11,943 nucleotides of DNA from JABWBR01 sp036741235 (GTDB lineage: Bacteria; Bacteroidota; Bacteroidia; Chitinophagales; Saprospiraceae): the NCBI GenBank assembly GCA_036741235.1, contig DAINSQ010000141.1, positions 1 to 11,943 on the forward strand, given 5' to 3'. Positions within the stretch are counted from its first letter, which is position 1, and each line of letters opens with the position of its first letter. This document shows, piece after piece, positions 6,152 through 11,943 of this stretch. The notes below the pieces were generated by a model. The model saw only the letters and a list, made by a program, of their open reading frames with translations. It was not told the origin of the DNA and made no database searches. The translations under genes and the position numbers were made by a program.

Positions 6152-7585
6152 ATGCAAAAAAAATTAATCACACTCGGTATCTTTTCTCTTGCGTTCATAG
6201 CAGGTTTGCAAGCCCAGCAACTGGTGAGCAGCACCTACAAAGGCATGCGCACCAAAGCCCAAATGCAGCAACTATTTGGCCCATTGGCGCAAAACGGCAT
6301 TACGATGTACAAAATTCAATACACGACGCCCGATGTTTTCGGTGAGCAGGATACTGCTAGCGGATTGCTCGTGTTGCCCGTTCGCGACGGCGATTTTGCC
6401 TATCCCCTGTTGGCCTTTATGCACGGCACTGTCAACTCGCGCACCGATGTGCCCTCTAACCTGGCCGGCGGCTGGGAACTCGCCGCGGTTTTCGGCGCCC
6501 TGGGTTATGTAGCAGCCGCCCCCGATTACCTGGGCCTCGGCGATGCCCGCGGGTTCCACCCGTATGTCCACGCAGAAACCGAAGCATCGGCAGGCAAAGA
6601 CATGCTGCTGGCCGTCAAGGAATATGCGCTGGCCAATAACGTTTATCTCAACGACCAGCTTTTTATCACAGGTTATTCGCAGGGAGGCCACGCCGCTGCT
6701 GCCCTCCACCGCCTGCTCGAACAGGAATACGCCGACGAGCTGCCAGTGACGGCCTCCGCGCCGATGTCGGGCCCCTATAGCATCTCGGGCGAGATGAAAG
6801 ACCTCATCCTGAGCTATGAACCCTACGGGTCAGTAGCATATCTGCCTTATACGGCGCTTTCTTACGACTTGGTTTACGGCCTTTTTGACGATGTGGAAGA
6901 TTTTTTCAAGCCCGCTTATGCCGGCGTCATTGAGCAATTCGGCAACGGCCAGATTACGCTCAGCACGCTTAACATCCAACTGCTCACCACGCTGATCCTT
7001 AACCACGGGCAGTCGATCACCCGTTATATGTTGCAAGACAGCATCATCGCCGCGATGGAATCCGACCCGCAGCACCCCGTCAACCTGGCGCTTGCCGACA
7101 ACGACCTGATCAACTGGGCGCCGCAGGCGCCTACCCGCCTGTTTTATTGCGAAGCCGACGACCAGGTGCCGTATACCAATGCCATTGTGGCCGATTCAGT
7201 GATGAATTCCCTGGGCGCTGTTGACCTGGAAGCTATAAGCGCCGAAGTAAACGCCGACCACGGCGAATGCGTGGAACCGGCAACTTTTCTTACCGCGCTT
7301 TTCTTCGGGCAATTTCAGCAAATATTGGTGGGTACTAGCGAAGAGCCGGCGGCTAATCCCGTTGTGGCTTTCCCCAACCCGGCAAAAGACGCTTTTTATC
7401 TGAGCGGCGTTCCCGCCGGCGCCAAAGTGATGATCACCGATATGAGCGGTCGCATCCTGCAGCGCCATGTGCTGAACGACCCCGCTTCTGCGGTGCAGCT
7501 GGGTAACTTGACAGAAGGGCTGTATTGGGTTCACGCCTATTGGAAAGGCGGAAGCTGGACCGGCAAAGTAGCCGTAGGCAACTGA
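6152..7585 (+). CDS. secreted alpha/beta hydrolase (lipase-like) with T9SS sorting domain
   Basis: A 477-residue exported enzyme. Residues 1-22 are a signal peptide (MQKKLITLGIFSLAFIAGLQ, cleavage near AQA/Q). The alpha/beta hydrolase domain covers about 50-395. His91-Gly92 in FMHGT is placed for the oxyanion region, the nucleophile elbow is GYSQG with Ser176, Asp336 or Asp337 in EADDQVPY is the likely acid, and His370 in NADHGEC the likely base. The overall pattern, including APDYLGLG (123-130), resembles secretory lipases and prolyl-type peptidases; esterase or lipase activity is the safest guess. Residues about 402-477 are a T9SS tail (AFPNP, ITDMSGRIL, LTEGLYWV), so the enzyme is released or displayed through the type IX system. 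The ATG at 6152 is chosen over an in-frame TTG at 6146 that overlaps the upstream gene. Its stop codon directly touches the stop of moeA on the other strand. Confidence 0.9.
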   Translation: MQKKLITLGIFSLAFIAGLQAQQLVSSTYKGMRTKAQMQQLFGPLAQNGITMYKIQYTTPDVFGEQDTASGLLVLPVRDGDFAYPLLAFMHGTVNSRTDVPSNLAGGWELAAVFGALGYVAAAPDYLGLGDARGFHPYVHAETEASAGKDMLLAVKEYALANNVYLNDQLFITGYSQGGHAAAALHRLLEQEYADELPVTASAPMSGPYSISGEMKDLILSYEPYGSVAYLPYTALSYDLVYGLFDDVEDFFKPAYAGVIEQFGNGQITLSTLNIQLLTTLILNHGQSITRYMLQDSIIAAMESDPQHPVNLALADNDLINWAPQAPTRLFYCEADDQVPYTNAIVADSVMNSLGAVDLEAISAEVNADHGECVEPATFLTALFFGQFQQILVGTSEEPAANPVVAFPNPAKDAFYLSGVPAGAKVMITDMSGRILQRHVLNDPASAVQLGNLTEGLYWVHAYWKGGSWTGKVAVGN

Positions 7586-8785
7586 TCAGCGATAACTCCA
7601 TAGTCGGAATACCTCGCCGGCCTCAAAGACTTCGCGGCCCCTGGGCATTTCCAGGAAGGCGTCGGCGTCGGTCAGGTTGGCGAGGTCTCCCGACCCCTTG
7701 CCCTGGATGGGCGCGGCCATTAGCCTGCCGTCGGGCGCGCTCTCCACTTTTACCTGCATCATATAGGTGAGATCGGGTTTAAATGTAACAGTTTCGGCCA
7801 GCACCGCTTTTACCAATGGGAGCTCATTTACTCCCCAGGATGCATACAGCCAGGGCTGAAAATAGCGCAAAGCGCACATAAATGCGGACACAGGGTTGCC
7901 GGGGAAAGCAAAGACCACCCTGTTGTTGTCGGGTTTTACGCCAAACCAGAAGGGTTGCCCGGGCCGTTGGGCCACCCGGTGAAAGAGCCGCTTGACGCCC
8001 TGTTTTTCGAGTGCCGCCGGCAAATAGTCGAATTTCCCTTTCGATACGCCGCCGCACATCACTACCACCTCGTATTGATCGAGCAAACGCCGCAACTGCC
8101 AGGCGATGATTTCTTCGTTGTCGGGAAGGTACTCCAGGTCGGCAGTCAAGCCCCAGCGCGACATCAATGCGCGCAAGGCATAATTATTGGATTGTCTGAT
8201 CTGATAGGGTAAGGGGATTTCGCCGATACCCACCAATTCATTGCCGTTGACGACAATTACGGTGCGGGGTCGGCGCCGCACGCGCAGCATCGACTTGCCG
8301 AGCGTGGCCGCAATGCCGATTTCCGCTGCTGAAATCAACTTCCCGGCGGGCACAATGACCTCGCCCTGCCTGCGGTCCATACCCTGGGTGTGCACATTTT
8401 GCCCCTTTGTAACCTCCGTAGTAAGCAGGCGGGCTTCACCTCCGGCAATTTCGAGGTCTTCATATCGGATTACGGTATCGGCGCCCAGTGGCAATATGGC
8501 GCCAGTCATGACTTCCAGACAGGCGTGAGCGTCGTGGAGAGTGGCCTGCGGAGCGCCGGCGGCGGCCACCCCTTCAACAGGAAAACGGAATCTTCCAGCC
8601 TCCAGGGAAGTATAAGCGATAGCAATGCCATCCATAGATACCCGGTCGAACGGGGGAAAATCCCGATCGGCAGTCAAATCTTCTGCCAGAATCCGACCGG
8701 GCGCCTCCACAATGGGCGCCGGTTCCGTCTCAAGCGGCAATCGATGTGCGAGAATTATAGCGCTGGCTTCTTCAACCGTAATCAT
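7586..8785 (-). CDS. moeA: molybdopterin molybdenumtransferase MoeA
   Basis: A 399-residue MoeA/gephyrin-E-like protein, the usual length for the family. It inserts molybdate into adenylylated molybdopterin to finish the molybdenum cofactor, in the cytoplasm. Visible blocks are FPPFDRVSMDGIAI (43-56), TGAILPLGADTVI (94-106), QNVHTQGMDRR (129-139), GGVSKGKFDYLP (245-256), RPGQPFWFG (274-282) and FPGNPVSAF (294-302). One block is odd: where most members have a T/SGDEL motif, this protein reads NGNEL (180-184), so the aspartate is replaced by Asn182 (codon AAT). PYQIRQSNN (193-201), which follows that block in MoeA proteins, is intact. No other cofactor-synthesis gene is nearby. It is divergent from metF with 74 bases between the start codons, and it converges with the hydrolase gene with no gap. 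Confidence 0.95.
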   Translation of the reverse strand: MITVEEASAIILAHRLPLETEPAPIVEAPGRILAEDLTADRDFPPFDRVSMDGIAIAYTSLEAGRFRFPVEGVAAAGAPQATLHDAHACLEVMTGAILPLGADTVIRYEDLEIAGGEARLLTTEVTKGQNVHTQGMDRRQGEVIVPAGKLISAAEIGIAATLGKSMLRVRRRPRTVIVVNGNELVGIGEIPLPYQIRQSNNYALRALMSRWGLTADLEYLPDNEEIIAWQLRRLLDQYEVVVMCGGVSKGKFDYLPAALEKQGVKRLFHRVAQRPGQPFWFGVKPDNNRVVFAFPGNPVSAFMCALRYFQPWLYASWGVNELPLVKAVLAETVTFKPDLTYMMQVKVESAPDGRLMAAPIQGKGSGDLANLTDADAFLEMPRGREVFEAGEVFRLWSYR

Positions 8786-8822
8786 ATTATCGCGTTTATG
8801 AATCTGGATGCGGCAATTTCAC

Positions 8823-8830
8823 TAATTTTG
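8823..8830 (+). promoter_or_regulatory. promoter core (TAnnTTTG) for metF
   Basis: TAATTTTG matches the Bacteroidota -7 consensus exactly and lies 29 bases before the metF ATG, which predicts a leader of about 20 bases. An exact -33 TTTG is not present (TTTATG occurs at 8795-8800). No comparable core was seen for moeA in the same 74-base divergent region. Confidence 0.5.
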
Positions 8831-8859
8831 ACCGCTGTTGCAAAAAGCGCAATGCAAAA

Positions 8860-9816
8860 ATGAAAGTAACAGAATATTTTGAAAAGGCCAACGGCCAAAC
8901 CCTGATTTCTTTCGAAGTACTGCCCCCCATGAAAGGCGGCAGGATGCAGGCTATCTTTGATACGCTCGACCCGCTGATGGAATTCAAACCGCCGTTTATC
9001 GACGTGACCTACCACCGGGAAGAATATGTGTACAAAAAACGCCCCAGCGGGTATTACGAAAAAACGTCGATCCGCAAACGCCCCGGTACAGTAGGTATCT
9101 GCGCTGCCATAATGCATCGCTATGGCGTGGATGCCGTGCCCCACCTCATCTGCGGCGGCTTTACCACCGAAGATACAGAAAATGCGCTGATCGACCTCAA
9201 TTTTTTGAATATCAAAAATGTATTGGCCATCCGCGGCGACGCCCGCAAATTCGAAGGCCACTTCGTGCCCGAAGAAGGCGGCCACCCCTTTGCCCTCGAC
9301 CTGGTCAAGCAAATCGTGGATATGAACAGGGGCAAATACCTCGACGACAATATTGAAAACGGCGAAAAAACCGACTTTTGTATAGGCATCGCCGGTTATC
9401 CTGAAAAACACTTCGAAGCGCCCAACCTCGACCTCGACCTCCTGCATACCAAGGCAAAAGTGGATGCCGGGGCCAATTATATCGTCACCCAAATGTTTTT
9501 TGACAACCGGCATTATTTCGATTATGTAAGGCGCTGCCGCGAAGCGGGTATTACTATTCCCATCGTACCGGGGCTCAAACCGCTTACCAAATTGCATCAG
9601 GTGACTTCTATTCCCCGCCATTTTTATGTGAACCTGCCTACCGAATTGGTGAACGAACTGCTCAAGGCGCCAAGCGCCGAAGCCCGCACGCAAGTGGGCA
9701 TCGAGTGGTGCATCGCGCAATCCAAAGAACTCAAAGCGTCCGGCGTACCCTGTTTGCATTATTATACGATGGGAGATACGGATACGATCAGCAAGATTGT
9801 AAAAGCGGTGTATTAA
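8860..9816 (+). CDS. metF: 5,10-methylenetetrahydrofolate reductase
   Basis: A 318-residue MetF-type flavoprotein, a TIM barrel that reduces 5,10-methylene-THF to 5-methyl-THF with NAD(P)H and so provides the methyl group for methionine synthesis. Diagnostic blocks are SFEVLPP (17-23) with Glu19 at the catalytic glutamate position, FIDVTYH (46-52), HLICGG (95-100), LAIRGD (122-127) with Asp127 in the flavin/folate pocket, GIAGYPEKH (176-184), TQMFFD (210-215) with Gln211, PGLKPL (237-242) and a C-terminal LHYYTM (299-304). All key positions are kept. A segment of about 35 residues after the GD motif (EGHFVPEEGG… through 165) includes an insertion relative to the short E. coli enzyme, as I recall is common in Bacteroidota. 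No metH or metE is in view. Cytoplasmic. Confidence 0.96.
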   Translation: MKVTEYFEKANGQTLISFEVLPPMKGGRMQAIFDTLDPLMEFKPPFIDVTYHREEYVYKKRPSGYYEKTSIRKRPGTVGICAAIMHRYGVDAVPHLICGGFTTEDTENALIDLNFLNIKNVLAIRGDARKFEGHFVPEEGGHPFALDLVKQIVDMNRGKYLDDNIENGEKTDFCIGIAGYPEKHFEAPNLDLDLLHTKAKVDAGANYIVTQMFFDNRHYFDYVRRCREAGITIPIVPGLKPLTKLHQVTSIPRHFYVNLPTELVNELLKAPSAEARTQVGIEWCIAQSKELKASGVPCLHYYTMGDTDTISKIVKAVY

Positions 9817-9843
9817 GCCACAATGCTAAATCAGTAATAAAAA

Positions 9844-9918
9844 CCACCGCGACCCCGTGTAAGCTGTCGGAGCGCCCGGCAATTGCATATGTAACCGGGA
9901 CGCCGGGGCCGGCGGTGG
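9844..9918. ncRNA. 75-base GC-rich structured element, possible RNA, unclassified
   Basis: Three nested pairings can be read by eye. The outer stem is CCACCGC (9844-9850) with GCGGTGG (9912-9918). Inside it CCCCG (9853-9857) pairs with CGGGG (9904-9908). A further stem is GCGCCCGG (9872-9879) with CCGGG (9895-9899) plus CGC (9901-9903), interrupted by one bulged A, around a 15-base loop. The inner stem and the middle stem are adjacent on the 3' side, while a 14-base bulge separates them on the 5' side, so they could stack. The sequence is not a tRNA (no T-loop) and shows no riboswitch class I know. It lies 27 bases after metF, so it may instead be part of a transcript end; no U-run follows directly. 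The strand is undetermined. Confidence 0.35.
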
Positions 9919-10044
9919 CAGATCATGAAAGTGCGTTTTTTGCTCAAGTACGCATCCCGCCCGATACTATGCAACAGGTGTGCAAGTACGTCTGCCATTG
10001 ACCCTAAAGTTTAACCAACACAAAAGATTTACAGTAGAATTTGT

Positions 10045-10052
10045 TAATTTTG
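10045..10052 (+). promoter_or_regulatory. candidate promoter core (TAnnTTTG) for meaB
   Basis: TAATTTTG fits the Bacteroidota -7 consensus and stands in an AT-rich stretch 157 bases before the meaB ATG. If used, it would give a leader of roughly 145 bases containing the palindromes and repeats around 10067-10127. No -33 TTTG is seen at the right distance. Confidence 0.35.
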
Positions 10053-10066
10053 CATAACGATTTAAA

Positions 10067-10127
10067 TGATTGATAATCAGTTTTTAATGTAATTTGTTAA
10101 CGTGGTTTATATAACAATTTGCATGCA
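10067..10127. repeat. short palindromes and direct repeat upstream of meaB
   Basis: TGATT-GAT-AATCA (10067-10079) is a perfect inverted repeat with a 3-base centre. AATTTGTTAA occurs at 10038-10047 and again at 10091-10100. TGCATGCA (10120-10127) is an 8-base palindrome. Such sites can be operators, but AT-rich DNA produces short palindromes by chance. Confidence 0.3.
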
Positions 10128-10208
10128 TTTAACGCCTGTTAATACTTTGTTGAACCGATTCAGCGGCAATTCTGGAGGCCGGCCCCAACAATCAAACATA
10201 TAGTAGTT

Positions 10209-11216
10209 ATGAAAAAAGCCCTGACACTTGACGACTACGTGCAGGGGGTGCGCAATGGCGATCGGGTAGTGTTGAGCAGGGCTATTACCCTGATAGAAAG
10301 CACCCGGCCTGATCATCGCGATATGGCTGCTGCCCTGCTGGAGCGCTGTATGCCGTTTGCGGGACAGTCGGTTCGCATAGGCATTACGGGATCACCGGGG
10401 GTGGGAAAGAGTTCATTCATCGAAGCTTTTGGTCAACACATACTTGCACAGGGCCATAAGCTAGCCGTTTTGGCCGTCGACCCCAGCAGTAAACTCAGCA
10501 AAGGCAGCATTTTGGGTGATAAGACGCGCATGGCGCAGCTATCTCAGCAAGAGAACGCCTTCATTCGCCCCTCTCCGGCCGGCGACAGCCTGGGCGGGGT
10601 GGCCCGCCAGACCCGCGAAACGATTGTACTCTGCGAAGCCGCCGGCTTCGACGTCATCGTAGTGGAAACCGTTGGCGTCGGCCAATCGGAGACGGCGGTG
10701 CGCTCCATGGTCGACTTCTTCCTGCTGCTGCTGTTGCCGGGCGCCGGCGATGAACTGCAGGGTATCAAACGCGGTATTGTAGAAATGGCCGACCTGCTGG
10801 CCGTCAACAAGGCCGACGGCGACCGCCTGACGCTCGCCCGACGCGCAAAAGCCGAGTACCAACTCGCCCTGCACTTATTTCCACCCAAAAAAAGCCGATG
10901 GTCGCCCAAGGTTTCCCTCTGCTCGGCCCTCAACGGGTATGGCATTAGCGATATCTGGCAGGAGGTGCTCCAGTACCGCGAGCAGACCATGCAAAACGGT
11001 TATTGGCCGCACCAGCGCAGCGAGCAGTTGCGCGCCTGGCTTTATGAAGAGATTGATCAACAACTGCGGCAACTGTTTTTTGAATTGCCGGCCATACAGG
11101 CCGCCTTGCCCGGCATTGAAGCATCGGTGGTGGAGGGGCGCCTGTCTTCGTATAAAGCCGCCGCAGAATTATTGACCCTGCTAATCGGCAGTTTGTCGTT
11201 AAAAGAACCGCATTGA
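10209..11216 (+). CDS. meaB: MeaB/ArgK-type P-loop GTPase, methylmalonyl-CoA mutase chaperone
   Basis: A 335-residue G3E-type GTPase of the MeaB/MMAA (formerly ArgK) family. It guards adenosylcobalamin-dependent methylmalonyl-CoA mutase, gating cofactor loading and protecting the enzyme from inactivation. The Walker A motif is GSPGVGKS (61-68). Next come AVDPSSKLSKGSILGDKTRM (89-108), with the metal-binding and switch region, SPAGDSLGG (122-130), VETVGVGQSE (152-161, Walker B/switch area), PGAGDELQGIKRGI (177-190) and the base-recognition motif NKAD (200-203). A helical C-terminal dimerisation arm follows. Everything expected is present and the length is normal. Mutase genes often adjoin meaB in other genomes, but none lies within the window here. 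The start is the ATG at 10209, after a long AT-rich leader. Confidence 0.95.
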   Translation: MKKALTLDDYVQGVRNGDRVVLSRAITLIESTRPDHRDMAAALLERCMPFAGQSVRIGITGSPGVGKSSFIEAFGQHILAQGHKLAVLAVDPSSKLSKGSILGDKTRMAQLSQQENAFIRPSPAGDSLGGVARQTRETIVLCEAAGFDVIVVETVGVGQSETAVRSMVDFFLLLLLPGAGDELQGIKRGIVEMADLLAVNKADGDRLTLARRAKAEYQLALHLFPPKKSRWSPKVSLCSALNGYGISDIWQEVLQYREQTMQNGYWPHQRSEQLRAWLYEEIDQQLRQLFFELPAIQAALPGIEASVVEGRLSSYKAAAELLTLLIGSLSLKEPH

Positions 11217-11221
11217 GCGAA

Positions 11222-11257
11222 AGCAGCCCATTATATTAAACCTATATGCCGGCTGCT
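11222..11257 (+). terminator. hairpin between meaB and lemA, possible terminator
   Basis: AGCAGCC (11222-11228) pairs with GGCTGCT (11251-11257); within the 22-base loop a TATAT/ATATG stretch could pair further. It begins 6 bases after the meaB stop. The sequence after it (GTGTATATTTATC) has no clean T-run, so termination would be weak. TATATTTA at 11261-11268 is one base off the TAnnTTTG promoter core and may start lemA transcription. Confidence 0.4.
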
Positions 11258-11298
11258 GTGTATATTTATCAACAATTTGTCACAAAAAGCGCATTCAA

Positions 11299-11889
11299 AT
11301 GAGATCAATGATCACTGTCGCCGTCGTAGGCGGTTTATTGCTTATCCTGTTGGTGAACGGCTGTAGTAATTACAACGCTTTCGTAGGTATGGAAGAAGAT
11401 GTGGAGAACGCCTGGGGCAAAGTGCAAAGCGCCTACCAGCGCCGCGCCGATCTGATTCCCAATCTGGTGGAAACCGTTAAAGGCGCTGCAGATTTCGAGA
11501 AGGAAACCCTCGAAGCGCTCGTCAATGCCCGCGCCCGGGCCACCAGCGTTAATATCGACGCTTCCAAAGCTACCCCCGAACAGCTCAAGCAGTTCCAGGA
11601 GGCTCAGTCGGGCGTTACCTCTGCCCTGTCAAGATTGTTGGTGGTGAGTGAAAACTACCCGCAGTTGCGCGCCAGCGACAACTTCCGCGAGCTGCAAAGC
11701 CAGTTGGAAGGCACCGAAAACCGCATCAAAGTTGAACGCGATAAGTTCAACGATGTGGTCACAGCCTATAATAAACGTGTTCGCCGCTTCCCGGCCAGCT
11801 TCTATGCCACTATGTTCGGCTTTTCGCAAAAGGCCCAGTTTGAGGCGGAAGCCAATGCACAGGAGGCGCCGAAGGTGAATTTTAAATAA
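11299..11889 (+). CDS. lemA: LemA family membrane protein
   Basis: A 196-residue LemA protein: one N-terminal membrane helix (about residues 5-20) followed by a long alpha-helical bundle. The family signature is plain: NAFVGMEEDVENAWGKVQSAYQRRADLIPNLV region (26-57), TVKGAADFEKETLEALVNARA (59-79), and the YPQLRASDNFRELQSQLEGTENRI stretch, then YNKRVRRFPASFYATMFGF near the end. LemA proteins sit in the cytoplasmic membrane; their biochemical role is unsettled, although they often precede genes for TPM-domain proteins. One deviation is a cysteine right after the helix (LVNGC, Cys22), which looks like a loose lipobox. The C-terminal tail is short and ends in VNFK. A tandem repeat starts immediately after the stop codon, and any downstream partner lies outside the window. 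Confidence 0.95.
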   Translation: MRSMITVAVVGGLLLILLVNGCSNYNAFVGMEEDVENAWGKVQSAYQRRADLIPNLVETVKGAADFEKETLEALVNARARATSVNIDASKATPEQLKQFQEAQSGVTSALSRLLVVSENYPQLRASDNFRELQSQLEGTENRIKVERDKFNDVVTAYNKRVRRFPASFYATMFGFSQKAQFEAEANAQEAPKVNFK

Positions 11890-11891
11890 AA

Positions 11892-11943
11892 GGGTTATGA
11901 GGGGTTATGAGGGGTTATGAGGGGTTATGAGGGGTTATGAGGG
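11892..11943 (+). repeat. 10-base tandem repeat GGGGTTATGA, cut by the window end
   Basis: The unit GGGGTTATGA is repeated head to tail with perfect identity over four full copies (11901-11940). A partial first copy (GGGTTATGA, 11892-11900) precedes them and the start of another (GGG) reaches the window edge. The array begins 3 bases after the lemA stop codon. It supplies six G-tracts, each separated by 6 bases. The total copy number is unknown because the window stops inside it. Confidence 0.97.

Larger units (their letters stand above)
9817..10208 (+). other. 392-base gap: GC-rich structured part, then AT-rich promoter/leader
   Basis: This intergenic region falls into two halves of clearly different composition. 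Bases 9840-10005 are GC-rich and contain the stem-loop element described separately, a T6 run at 9936-9941, a small hairpin (TGCGT 9932-9936 with ACGCA 9950-9954) and a direct repeat CAAGTACG (9945-9952 and 9983-9990). Bases 10006-10145 are strongly AT-rich and hold a promoter core, a repeated AATTTGTTAA and short palindromes. The last 60 bases before meaB include the palindrome GGCCGGCC. No gene with a credible start was found on either strand. Confidence 0.7.

Noticed and set aside
8782..9759. Long minus-strand open frame (325 codons)
   Set aside because: It is the antisense shadow of metF, which has all its family motifs; the minus-strand translation is His/Phe-rich and featureless.
9844..9918. 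tRNA gene
   Set aside because: The length (75 bases) and 7-bp terminal stem suggested one, but there is no T-arm with a GTTCRA-like loop and no anticodon arm in the right place.
9831..9998. 55-codon minus-strand ORF with an ATG start in the metF-meaB gap
   Set aside because: Its translation is very Arg-rich in the second half, coincides with the GC-rich stem-loop element, and has no promoter core or recognisable domain. Chance is more likely.
9817..10208. Cobalamin riboswitch upstream of meaB
   Set aside because: I looked because MeaB serves a B12 enzyme, but I see no B12-box sequence or the conserved core on either strand.
1..11943. Insertion sequence, prophage, CRISPR array or defence island
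   Set aside because: No transposase, integrase, phage structural gene, spacer-repeat pattern or known defence protein was seen; the genes are housekeeping, regulatory or secretion cargo.

Overview
The window reads as a typical gene-dense chromosomal segment of a free-living Bacteroidota bacterium. The evidence is two secreted proteins ending in type IX secretion (Por/T9SS) sorting domains, a GSCFA-family protein, an Omp28-type protein, Bacteroidota-style promoter cores (TAnnTTTG), and the general absence of Shine-Dalgarno sequences before start codons. A member of the Saprospiria/Lewinella-like or a related environmental lineage would fit the moderate base composition, but that placement is an inference. 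Nothing in the window looks like a prophage, insertion sequence, CRISPR array, rRNA or tRNA.

Layout, left to right. Bases 1-170 hold a possible piece of a minus-strand reading frame with no visible start. A strong minus-strand terminator (170-198) then closes the transcript of an Omp28-related T9SS cargo protein (290-1276, minus). Divergent from it is a membrane-anchored helical protein of unknown function (1448-2599, plus). It converges with a small membrane/TPR protein (2604-3221, minus). Next come two plus-strand genes in likely operon order: a PAS-histidine kinase (3343-4491) and a GSCFA-domain SGNH-like protein (4504-5493). After a small palindromic hairpin, a four-helix membrane protein (5559-6149) sits 2 bases ahead of a secreted alpha/beta hydrolase with a T9SS tail (6152-7585). 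That gene abuts, stop to stop, the minus-strand moeA (7586-8785). metF (8860-9816, plus) is divergent from moeA. A 392-base gap follows, containing a GC-rich structured element and then an AT-rich promoter/leader region. It precedes meaB (10209-11216, plus), and lemA (11299-11889, plus) follows. The window ends inside a 10-base tandem repeat that begins directly after lemA.

The genes do not form one pathway. moeA belongs to molybdenum cofactor synthesis, metF to folate one-carbon metabolism (supplying methyl groups for methionine), and meaB to maintenance of adenosylcobalamin-dependent methylmalonyl-CoA mutase. The two T9SS proteins are exported surface or secreted products. The kinase is a likely cytoplasmic sensor with no response regulator in view.

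I did not find a convincing new multi-gene system. The items most worth a second look are the G-tract tandem repeat after lemA (a possible G-quadruplex array in the lemA 3' region), the structured element between metF and meaB, the altered GDEL motif in MoeA, and two unrecognised membrane proteins.
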